Notes under the pieces: generated by a model
Told to the model about the DNA's origin: nothing
Seen by the model: only the letters and a program-made list of their open reading frames with translations
The model's database searches: none
Position numbers and translations under genes: made by a program
Source of the DNA: Bacteroidales bacterium
GTDB lineage: Bacteria > Bacteroidota > Bacteroidia > Bacteroidales > Paludibacteraceae
DNA length: 64,000 nt
Direction of reading: 5' to 3'
NCBI GenBank assembly: GCA_015061115.1
Contig: SUXE01000003.1
Coordinates: 1-64,000 of the forward strand
Shown here: positions 1-5,899 of the stretch, piece by piece
Position numbering within the stretch: position 1 is the first letter of the stretch
Layout: each line of letters begins with the position of its first letter

Positions 1-76
1 AAGGCCAGCCTTCCCAGCGTCCCCAGTCTGGATCCTATATTTTTTTCAATTTTTCTTGGATATATCATAAGAATAT

Positions 77-1036
77 TTAATGATCTTCATAATAGTCATA
101 TTCTATTATTGTTCGATTAACTTCATCTTTAGTTGTTTCTATTTTTTCGGTTCTATTTCCTTGTTTGTCAAATTTATTGATACGTCTTTCTTCTAATTTG
201 CCATCTACATTGTAAGTAAAGACCTCTATGTTATACCCTTTTTCGTCGAACTTACAAATTCTTTTCCAATATCTTTTTTCTCCAGATTCTTTTCTACAAA
301 ACTCAACCATATTGCCTTTATCATCATATATATAGATTTCTTTCGTGTCTAAAAGTCCGTCGGGTCCATAACAACATTTTTCTGTTTCATTTCCATTTCC
401 GTCGTATTTGGTAGTCATTTTTAGATATAACCTTCCTTCAGAATCATAATCGCACTCTTCTATTTCATTCCCTTTATTATCGTACATGTATGTTGTTTTG
501 AATTCCATGATGTTATCGGAATTGAATTTACATATTTTAATATTATTCCCCTTCTCATCATAATCGAAAATCAATTTACAGGTGTCAGAAGCAAAATGTA
601 TTTCTTCAGTAATATTTCCACAATTGTCGTACTTGTAAGACGTTAACAATGATGATTCCCCCTGGTTGTCTATCCTCCACACTTCAAGTAAATTTTCATT
701 GTTGTCGTATTTGAGGGAGTCTGTCCAAGATAATTCACCATTGGAATTATAACAATATTTCTTGATGTTATTTCCGTTATCATCGTAACTGTAAATATAT
801 CTATTTGCTTCAAGAAAAAAATCCTCAATCAAATTACCTTTAATATCGAATTTCAGAATAGAGTAAGCCTGTTTTTTTGGAGCATCGAAGATTTTAACCT
901 CCTTCACTTTACCTTTCAGTCCGGCGACCTCCCAACCCGTTTTTTTCTCTTTCATTTTATAGAATTTACAATTCGAACAAGATGCTATTAAAAGATAAAC
1001 CAAAAAGTAGCCGATTATATATGCTATTTTCTTCAT
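77..1036 (-). CDS. Lipoprotein with ten YD/RHS-like repeats
   Basis: This is a 319-aa predicted lipoprotein. Residues 1-19 form a signal sequence and the lipobox LIASC places the lipidated cysteine at residue 20. From about residue 60 to the C-terminus there are ten degenerate repeats of roughly 22-25 residues built on YDxxGNxxE (for example YDNKGNEIEE and YDEKGNNIKI), resembling the YD repeats of RHS-type proteins. It is far too short for a toxin-bearing RHS protein and has no toxin-like C-terminus. It is probably anchored in the envelope with a beta-rich repeat body. A TAnnTTTG match lies 34 bp upstream of the start codon. Its function is unknown. The lipoprotein call is fairly sure and the RHS relationship is by repeat pattern only. 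Confidence 0.75.
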   Translation of the reverse strand: MKKIAYIIGYFLVYLLIASCSNCKFYKMKEKKTGWEVAGLKGKVKEVKIFDAPKKQAYSILKFDIKGNLIEDFFLEANRYIYSYDDNGNNIKKYCYNSNGELSWTDSLKYDNNENLLEVWRIDNQGESSLLTSYKYDNCGNITEEIHFASDTCKLIFDYDEKGNNIKICKFNSDNIMEFKTTYMYDNKGNEIEECDYDSEGRLYLKMTTKYDGNGNETEKCCYGPDGLLDTKEIYIYDDKGNMVEFCRKESGEKRYWKRICKFDEKGYNIEVFTYNVDGKLEERRINKFDKQGNRTEKIETTKDEVNRTIIEYDYYEDH

Positions 1037-1069
1037 GATATGTAAACATCTATTTTGTTATTTACAACC

Positions 1070-1077
1070 CAAATATA
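1070..1077 (-). promoter_or_regulatory. -7 promoter element of the YD-repeat lipoprotein
   Basis: The minus strand reads TATATTTG here, an exact match to the Bacteroidota -7 consensus TAnnTTTG. It sits 34 bp before the lipoprotein start codon. No good -33 TTTG is seen at the usual 19-21 bp spacing. Confidence 0.5.
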
Positions 1078-1175
1078 ACAATTAATCATATACAAAAAAA
1101 GCAGACACCATGTATCCTGCTATGAAGTCCATCATTGGTCGTTGTGCCTTAACAATCCTCATAATTGACAATAGT

Positions 1176-1205
1176 AAGGGGTTCATGAACAATTACGAAC
1201 CCTTT
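1176..1205. repeat. Hairpin repeat, second copy at 3086-3113
   Basis: A stem-loop of the form GGGGTTC...GAACCC with loop region AACAAT. It differs from the hairpin at 3086-3113 at only about three positions over 24 bases. It lies upstream of both neighbouring genes and has no T-run on either side, so it ends no visible transcript. Confidence 0.6.
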
Positions 1206-1280
1206 GGGTTAAGATATTTTAATGAATGGATTATAAGTAATAATAAATGATTTGATTTCTTTGTTATTGTATTTTTTTAT

Positions 1281-1340
1281 TGAGTATAGTCCATAAAATC
1301 ATATTTTTTTGTATTTCTGTTGAGTATAATCAATAAAATA
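1281..1340. repeat. Pair of 20-bp direct repeats with 40-bp period
   Basis: Copies at 1281-1300 and 1321-1340 fit TGAGTATARTCMATAAAATM. Each is preceded by GTATTT plus a T-rich stretch, so the repeated unit is probably about 40 bp. The role is unknown. Confidence 0.55.
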
Positions 1341-1416
1341 AGATATATGAATTTCCATTATGAATTGTATGAGTATTCTATTCTTAATAATCTCAAATTC
1401 TATATGAATTTGGTTA

Positions 1417-1602
1417 TGTCCTAGTTTATGACTGTTTTTTTCGTCTCTTTTCCTCAAAAAAATCGTAGACATTCTTTGAGAACTTCTATCCTCTGTGGTT
1501 TTATGCGCCGCCTTCGGCTCGCGCTAGTGGGGAGGACAAGGGCGTTCCGTCCTTTGCAATCCTCAAAATCAATGACCTATTTATCAACCGTAAACTAGGA
1601 CA
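1417..1602. mobile_element. MITE-like 186-bp element (candidate)
   Basis: The ends are inverted repeats TGTCCTAGTTTATG (1417-1430) and CGTAAACTAGGACA (1589-1602), matching at 13 of 14 positions. The interior has no gene but contains GC-rich palindromes (1505-1524 and 1533-1552). Reversed, the stretch at 1500-1565 resembles the repeats at 56156-56229 and 60709-60815. No exact target-site duplication is visible beside the ends, so transposition is inferred from structure only. Confidence 0.45.
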
Positions 1603-1621
1603 GAGTTATAAATTTATGGTG

Positions 1622-1749
1622 ATTCGTCCAGATTTGTGTTGTTTTTAGAGATTATTCGTCAAGAAAAATGTAAAAATCTCAAAATATTCATCCAGATTTG
1701 TGTGTAAACAAGATTAGATTCGTCAAGAAAAATGTATTTTTGTGCTTAA
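1622..1749 (+). repeat. Four 32-bp phased direct repeats before ATPase
   Basis: Four units start at 1622, 1654, 1686 and 1718, each exactly 32 bp apart. The first 17 bases of every unit fit ATTCGTCMAGAWWWRTG (one A for G in unit 3). Units 2 and 4 are identical over those 17 bases, and units 1 and 3 differ by one base, so the array also reads as two 64-bp units. Each core ends in GTG or ATG, and one more 32-bp step lands exactly on the ATG proposed as the ATPase start (1764-1766). The 32-bp step is about three helical turns. Confidence 0.75.
1735..1742 (+). promoter_or_regulatory. -7 promoter element of the DUF4143 ATPase
   Basis: TATTTTTG matches TAnnTTTG and directly follows the core of the fourth 32-bp repeat. 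Transcription would begin near 1749, giving a leader of about 15 nt before the ATG at 1764. No -33 TTTG is visible, which would fit activator-dependent expression from the repeats. Confidence 0.45.
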
Positions 1750-1763
1750 AAAATATTGATTTT

Positions 1764-3062
1764 ATGTATAGGACGATAATACAACAACTTATAGAATGGA
1801 AGAATAATCCTGATAGAAAACCATTGATACTTAAGGGGGCTCGACAGATTGGAAAGACGTGGATATTGAAGGAGTTTGGAAAGACTCAGTATCAACATGT
1901 GGCTTATGTCAGATGTGACAATGAACCAGTTGCTAGAAACTTATTCATGGATTACAATATCTCTCGTATACTTAAGGTAGTTGAGGCAATCACCAAAGTT
2001 TCAATAATTCCAGGCAAGACATTAATAATATTTGATGAGATACAAGAGGTAAAAGGAGGTATCCATTCTTTAAAATATTTCTGTGAGGAGGCACCAGAAT
2101 ACCACGTAGCGGTAGCAGGTTCTCTCCTTGGCTTGTTATTGCATCCTGGAGAATCATTCCCTGTTGGAAAAGTTGACATATTGGAGATGCATCCTATGTC
2201 TTTTTCTGAATTTCTTTTAGCTGTAAATGAAAGTCAACTTCTTGACTTTCTTGTAGAGAAAGATTGGGATAGCATTGGGATACTTCACGAAAGATATATT
2301 AATCTTTTGCGTCAATATTATTATGTAGGAGGAATGCCAGAAGCTGTGAACGCATATATAGAGGGTAAAACATTGGAATCTGTACGTAATATTCAACTAT
2401 CTATATTGGAGGCTTACAGATTAGATATCTCTAAGCATGCTGAGACAAAAGTGGCTATGAGAATTCAACAAGTGTTCAATTCTATACCAATGCATTTAGC
2501 AAAAGAAAATAAGAAGTTTATCTTTAGTGCTGTGAAAAAAGGTGCTAGAGCAAATGACTTTGAAATAGCAATTCAGTGGTTAGTGGATGCAGGAATAGCA
2601 ATTAAAGTACAACGTGTTAATTCTGGATTACCTCCTTTGAAATTCTATGAAGATATGGATTCATTTAAGCTTTATCTTCTTGATTGCGGACTTTTTGGTG
2701 CAATGGTAGAGGCTGATGCAAGTCAGGTGATTACGGGCGATAATGCTTTTCGTGAATACAAAGGAGCATTTACTGAGGAATTTGTCCTAGAGCAGTTAGT
2801 GACATTGTCCAAACGTAATATTTACTATTACAGCAAAGAAAATTCACAGATTGAAGTAGATTTTGTGTTTCAGATAAATGGAGTGTCGGTTCCTTTAGAA
2901 GTAAAAGCAGAAGAAAATGTAAAGGCAAAGTCTTTAAAACTCTTTCATAATGAGTTTTCGATAATTCATTCGTATAGGACATCGATGTGTAAATACAGAG
3001 AAGAAGAGTGGCTTACTAATATTCCTCTTTATGGTGTCAGAGAGTTTTTTAGTGGTTTATAG
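1764..3062 (+). CDS. AAA ATPase with C-terminal DUF4143 domain
   Basis: This is a 432-aa protein of the AAA_14/DUF4143 family, common and often multi-copy in Bacteroidales. Its cellular role is not established. Walker A is GARQIGKT at residues 25-32 and Walker B is LIIFDE at 87-92. The C-terminal part carries a nuclease-fold-like pattern, with IEVDFVF followed by PLEVKAE, as is usual for DUF4143. The reading frame stays open upstream to 1698, but that extension overlaps the 32-bp repeats and the -7 element. The ATG at 1764 gives the normal family N-terminus (MYRTIIQQL). The gene stands alone: repeats precede it and a hairpin terminator follows at 3086. Confidence 0.85.
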   Translation: MYRTIIQQLIEWKNNPDRKPLILKGARQIGKTWILKEFGKTQYQHVAYVRCDNEPVARNLFMDYNISRILKVVEAITKVSIIPGKTLIIFDEIQEVKGGIHSLKYFCEEAPEYHVAVAGSLLGLLLHPGESFPVGKVDILEMHPMSFSEFLLAVNESQLLDFLVEKDWDSIGILHERYINLLRQYYYVGGMPEAVNAYIEGKTLESVRNIQLSILEAYRLDISKHAETKVAMRIQQVFNSIPMHLAKENKKFIFSAVKKGARANDFEIAIQWLVDAGIAIKVQRVNSGLPPLKFYEDMDSFKLYLLDCGLFGAMVEADASQVITGDNAFREYKGAFTEEFVLEQLVTLSKRNIYYYSKENSQIEVDFVFQINGVSVPLEVKAEENVKAKSLKLFHNEFSIIHSYRTSMCKYREEEWLTNIPLYGVREFFSGL

Positions 3063-3085
3063 ATCGAATCAGACTAAACAAAAAA

Positions 3086-3113
3086 GGGGGTTCGTGAACA
3101 ATCATGAACCCCC
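3086..3113. terminator. Bidirectional terminator between ATPase and DUF1573 genes
   Basis: The stem GGGGGTTCGTGA pairs with TCATGAACCCCC around the loop ACAA, with one G-T wobble. It is preceded by an A-run, which acts as the T-run for the minus-strand gene, and followed by TCTGTTT. It sits between two convergent genes. A near copy lies at 1176-1205. Confidence 0.75.
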
Positions 3114-3141
3114 TCTGTTTAATTCGTTATATTACATACTC

Positions 3142-3540
3142 TTATAAGTCTTCTCCTTCTGGAGCTTTCTTTCCGTTAGAAACTTCACCCTTGATAGTAA
3201 GTTTAGTTTCACCAGCGTTAGACTTTACTGTTATTGTTTTGTTGAATGCACCTGGACGACCTGTAGCATTGTAAGTTGCCTTAACAACACCTGTCTTGCC
3301 TGGAGCAACTGGAGTCTTTGTCCACTCTGGAGTAGTGCAGCCACAGCTGGCTTTAACTTCCTGTAATACCAAAGGTGCAGAACCAGTATTTGTGAATTTA
3401 AATTCACATGTCACCTTTCCTTTTGACTCTTCAAAAGTGCCAAAATTATGTACTATTTCGTCGAACTTTATACCAGCACCAGCAGCAAAAGAGACGACTG
3501 CCATCAAAGCTGTGCATAAAGTAATAATTAGTCTTTTCAT
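3142..3540 (-). CDS. DUF1573 secreted protein
   Basis: This 132-aa protein has a signal peptide (MKRLIITLCTALMAVVSFAA) followed by a single DUF1573 domain. The domain shows the family features: HNFGTFEESKG near the start, then FTNTGSAPLVL, the ASCGCTTPEW cysteine motif and a TVKSNAGE strand. The fold is an immunoglobulin-like (MSP/ASPM-type) domain found in many envelope proteins of Bacteroidota; the function is not known. It is transcribed alone from a good promoter (TATATTTG at 3581-3588 with a -33-like CTTG 20 bp upstream) and shares a bidirectional terminator with the ATPase gene. Confidence 0.85.
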   Translation of the reverse strand: MKRLIITLCTALMAVVSFAAGAGIKFDEIVHNFGTFEESKGKVTCEFKFTNTGSAPLVLQEVKASCGCTTPEWTKTPVAPGKTGVVKATYNATGRPGAFNKTITVKSNAGETKLTIKGEVSNGKKAPEGEDL

Positions 3541-3580
3541 ACTATTATATATTAAAAGTTATACTTGTGAGTTCCTATTG

Positions 3581-3612
3581 CAAATATAATAGACTTTTGC
3601 TCTTGTCGCAAG
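3581..3612 (-). promoter_or_regulatory. Promoter of the DUF1573 gene
   Basis: On the minus strand, CTTG (3612-3609) is followed after 20 bp by TATATTTG (3588-3581). This fits the TTTG-N19-21-TAnnTTTG arrangement with one mismatch in the -33 box. Confidence 0.6.
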
Positions 3613-3722
3613 TAATCAATATAGAAAATAAGCTATTTTATAACATTTTTTATGTTTTGATTTGTGCTGAAACGGTGCTATTTGCCCATTTGTGTTGCGA
3701 AACATCATCTGTCACAAAACAA

Positions 3723-3750
3723 AAAGAGACGCTATTGATAGCGTCTCTTT
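3723..3750 (-). terminator. tRNA terminator hairpin
   Basis: AAAGAGACGCTA and TAGCGTCTCTTT form a perfect 12-bp stem around the loop TTGA. It begins 11 bp beyond the tRNA 3' end in the direction of tRNA transcription. The first bases of the stem supply the T-run on the minus strand. Confidence 0.75.
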
Positions 3751-3760
3751 GATTTGTGGG

Positions 3761-3834
3761 TGGGCCCAACTGGGCTTGAACCAGTGACCCACGGGTTATG
3801 AGTCCGTTGCTCTAACCAACTGAGCTATAGGCCC
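3761..3834 (-). tRNA. tRNA with CAT anticodon, probably tRNA-Ile2
   Basis: The 74-nt gene folds as a complete cloverleaf: acceptor GGGCCTA/TGGGCCC, D arm GCTC/GAGC, anticodon loop CTCATAA, T arm ACTGG-TTCAAGC-CCAGT, and discriminator A. CCA is not encoded (ACCC follows). A CAT anticodon means either elongator Met or the minor Ile2 tRNA whose C34 is converted to lysidine by TilS. The acceptor has C4-G69 and C5-G68, the pairs TilS is known to use to recognise Ile2, which favours Ile2. The anticodon stem closes with an A31-C39 mismatch. It is transcribed on its own with a hairpin terminator downstream. Confidence 0.8.
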
Positions 3835-3923
3835 GAAACCAACTGTAAAAAGTTGATTTTTTGAAATCGAGTGCAAAAGTAAGAAATTTTTGTTTCAAAA
3901 CAAATTATTCCTTGCTTTTTTTA

Positions 3924-5024
3924 TTATACATTGAATCTAAAATGCATCAAATCTCCGTCCTGGCAAACATATTCTTTTCCTTCAATGGAAATCTTTCCGG
4001 CTTCACGACATGCAGCTTCACTTCCAAGTGCTACGAAATCGTCGTATTTGATTACCTCGGCACGGATAAATCCTTTCTCAAAATCTGAGTGGATGATTCC
4101 TGCACATTGAGGTGCTTTCGAACCACGGATGAATGTCCATGCTCTCACTTCCTGTACTCCGGCTGTGAAGTATGTCTGAAGATCCAATAGCTTGTAGGCT
4201 GACTTGATCAAGCGGACAACACCAGACTCTTTAAGTCCTGCTGCCTCAAGGAACTCCTGACGCTCTTCGAATGTCTCAAGCTCGTTGATGTCTGCTTCTG
4301 TTGCGGCTGCCACGATAAGCATCTCTGCGTTCTCGTCTTTGATAGCCTCTTTCACAGCCTCAGTATATTTGTTTCCTGTCACTGCACTTGCTTCGTCGAC
4401 GTTGCAAACATACATGACTGGCTTGGTAGTAAGAAGATATAGGTCTTTTACCAACTCTTTCTCTTCTTTTGTAAGCTCAACCTCTCTTGCAGATCTTCCT
4501 TCAAGTAGTTTGGCTCTGTATTTCTCAAGCACCTCACATGTTGCTTTCGCTACCTTGTCACCTCCTGTCTGTGCCTGCTTCTTAAGCTTTGTCAGACGGC
4601 TTTCCACTGTTTCAAGGTCTTTTAGCTGAAGCTCTGTGTCGATGATCTCTTTGTCACGCACTGGATCCACACTTCCGTCTACATGTGTGACATTCTCGTT
4701 GTCGAAGCAACGCAATACATGTAGGATAGCGTCTGTCTCACGGATGTTTGCCAAAAACTTATTTCCAAGACCTTCTCCCTTGCTTGCTCCCTTCACCAAT
4801 CCTGCGATGTCTACGATTTCAACTGTAGTAGGGACAACACGCTGCGGGTGAACAAGGTTTTCCAAAGTCACCAAACGATCGTCTGGCACGGTAATGACGC
4901 CGACGTTAGGTTCGATAGTACAGAATGGAAAGTTTGCTGCCTGCGCTTTTGCGTTCGACAAGCAGTTGAAAAGAGTCGATTTGCCTACGTTTGGTAAGCC
5001 GACAATACCGCATTGAAGTGCCAT
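3924..5024 (-). CDS. ychF: Redox/ribosome-associated GTPase YchF
   Basis: This 366-aa protein is a member of the Obg-family P-loop NTPase YchF (OLA1), a ribosome-associated ATPase implicated in translation and stress response. The start chosen gives [16 protein letters not shown], the usual family N-terminus. G1 is GLPNVGKS (about residues 8-15), G3 is [14 protein letters not shown], and the NxxE motif typical of ATP-preferring YchF is NVDE. The C-terminal TGS domain is present and the protein ends normally in [10 protein letters not shown]. The length matches the E. coli protein (363 aa). It is divergent from the HAD gene with interlocked promoters. An upstream in-frame extension to 5075 overlaps the promoter and is not used here. 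Confidence 0.97.
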   Translation of the reverse strand: MALQCGIVGLPNVGKSTLFNCLSNAKAQAANFPFCTIEPNVGVITVPDDRLVTLENLVHPQRVVPTTVEIVDIAGLVKGASKGEGLGNKFLANIRETDAILHVLRCFDNENVTHVDGSVDPVRDKEIIDTELQLKDLETVESRLTKLKKQAQTGGDKVAKATCEVLEKYRAKLLEGRSAREVELTKEEKELVKDLYLLTTKPVMYVCNVDEASAVTGNKYTEAVKEAIKDENAEMLIVAAATEADINELETFEERQEFLEAAGLKESGVVRLIKSAYKLLDLQTYFTAGVQEVRAWTFIRGSKAPQCAGIIHSDFEKGFIRAEVIKYDDFVALGSEAACREAGKISIEGKEYVCQDGDLMHFRFNV

Positions 5025-5062
5025 TTTTATATATCTTTTATAGTTTTCTACATAATTTTTCA

Positions 5063-5093
5063 CAAAAGTAATCAAAATTGTCGATTTGTGAAA
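5063..5093 (-). promoter_or_regulatory. ychF promoter, divergent and interlocked
   Basis: On the minus strand, TACTTTTG (5070-5063) matches TAnnTTTG, with a -33-like TTTC (5093-5090) 19 bp upstream. Its upstream box lies immediately beside the -33 box of the oppositely directed HAD gene promoter. Confidence 0.5.
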
Positions 5094-5116
5094 ATGTGGC
5101 GATAATTATAAATTTG
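5085..5116 (+). promoter_or_regulatory. HAD hydrolase promoter
   Basis: TTTG at 5085-5088, a 20-bp spacer and TAAATTTG at 5109-5116 form a textbook Bacteroidota promoter. Transcription would start near 5123, which rules out the in-frame ATG at 5078 as the HAD start codon. Confidence 0.7.
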
Positions 5117-5191
5117 CATCTGATTTTGAATGACTCCGAATATATGATTGCAGGGATGCGTGAATTCTCGTCTCTACGAAATTTAGAATAT

Positions 5192-5848
5192 ATGAATATA
5201 TCAGATCATAAGGTCTTCGTTTTCGACCTCGGCATGGTGCTTGTGAGCCTTTATCGCAAAGAGTGTATAGAGAAATTCCGTCTGCTTGGAATAGAGGATG
5301 CGGCGGCTATGATTGGTAATAGTTCGCAAAATGGTCCTTTTGGGGCATTGGAGTATGGATTGATCTCCGTTGAGAAATTCTGCGATGAATTGGCGGTTTT
5401 GTCTGATAAAAAGATATCTGGAAGTGATATAGTAGATGCGTGGAATTCCATGATTGGCGAGACTCCCGTCGACCTTCTCAATATGATTTATCGGCTTCGC
5501 CATGAATATGGGAAGACGGTGTGTATGCTCAGCAACGTCAACCAGCCGCATATCGACAATGTGATGCAGAATCATTTCCGTCAGGTGGAAGGACGTGACA
5601 TTTATGATTATTTCGATGCTCTTTATCTTTCACATGAACTTCATCTAAAAAAGCCTGAACCGGAAATTTTTGAGACGGTGGGGCAGAGCATCCACGATAA
5701 ATTCGGATTCAGCGGCAAGGATATCATCTTTTTCGACGATAGCCAGGATAATGTGAACATGGCGGTCAAGTATGGTTGGGACAGTATCGTCATTGCCAAT
5801 ACTGATGAGACAATGGAGATGCTTAGGGAAATGCTGAATTCAAAATGA
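5192..5848 (+). CDS. HAD-superfamily hydrolase (YihX-like phosphatase)
   Basis: This is a 218-aa haloacid-dehalogenase-type hydrolase, probably a small-molecule phosphatase. Motif I is VFVFDLGMVLV, with the nucleophile Asp followed by L-G as in YihX-like enzymes rather than DxD. Motif II is CMLSNVN, motif III lysine lies in KKPEPEIF, and motif IV is IIFFDDSQDN. The frame is open upstream to 5078, and ATGs also occur at 5144 and 5156. The ATG at 5192 places motif I at the expected distance from the N-terminus, and the promoter at 5085-5116 excludes 5078. The substrate cannot be told from sequence. It is monocistronic and convergent with the helicase gene, sharing a terminator hairpin. Confidence 0.85.
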   Translation: MNISDHKVFVFDLGMVLVSLYRKECIEKFRLLGIEDAAAMIGNSSQNGPFGALEYGLISVEKFCDELAVLSDKKISGSDIVDAWNSMIGETPVDLLNMIYRLRHEYGKTVCMLSNVNQPHIDNVMQNHFRQVEGRDIYDYFDALYLSHELHLKKPEPEIFETVGQSIHDKFGFSGKDIIFFDDSQDNVNMAVKYGWDSIVIANTDETMEMLREMLNSK

Positions 5849-5875
5849 TAAAAAGACACGCACGGTAAAAAGAAA

Positions 5876-5899
5876 AGAGACGCACGTCCGTGCGTCTCT
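5876..5899. terminator. Bidirectional hairpin, GAGACGC repeat family
   Basis: AGAGACGCACG and CGTGCGTCTCT pair perfectly around TC. The hairpin lies just after the HAD stop and overlaps the helicase stop codon (5898-5900). Related AGAGACGYCGT hairpins occur at 40375-40399 and 56323-56349. Confidence 0.65.

Larger units (their letters stand above)
1037..1763. other. 727-bp repeat-rich intergenic region
   Basis: This is the divergent gap between the YD-repeat lipoprotein and the DUF4143 ATPase. I see no convincing gene in it. From left to right it holds: the lipoprotein promoter; a 14-bp fragment CCTTAACAATCCTC at 1147-1160 that matches the reverse of the GC-rich repeat at 56156; a hairpin at 1176-1205 nearly identical to the one at 3086-3113; two 20-bp direct repeats 40 bp apart (1281-1340); a 186-bp element bounded by 14-bp inverted repeats (1417-1602); and four 32-bp direct repeats leading to the ATPase start (1622-1749). 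Confidence 0.8.

Noticed and set aside
77..1036. RHS toxin fragment
   Set aside because: The protein is a complete lipoprotein with its own start, stop and promoter. It lacks the RHS core and any toxin domain; only the short YD-like repeat is shared.
1622..1749. Short regularly spaced repeats that look like a mini-CRISPR
   Set aside because: The gaps between cores are only 15 bp and related to each other, the cores vary, and there are no cas genes. A phased regulatory repeat or tandem duplication fits better.
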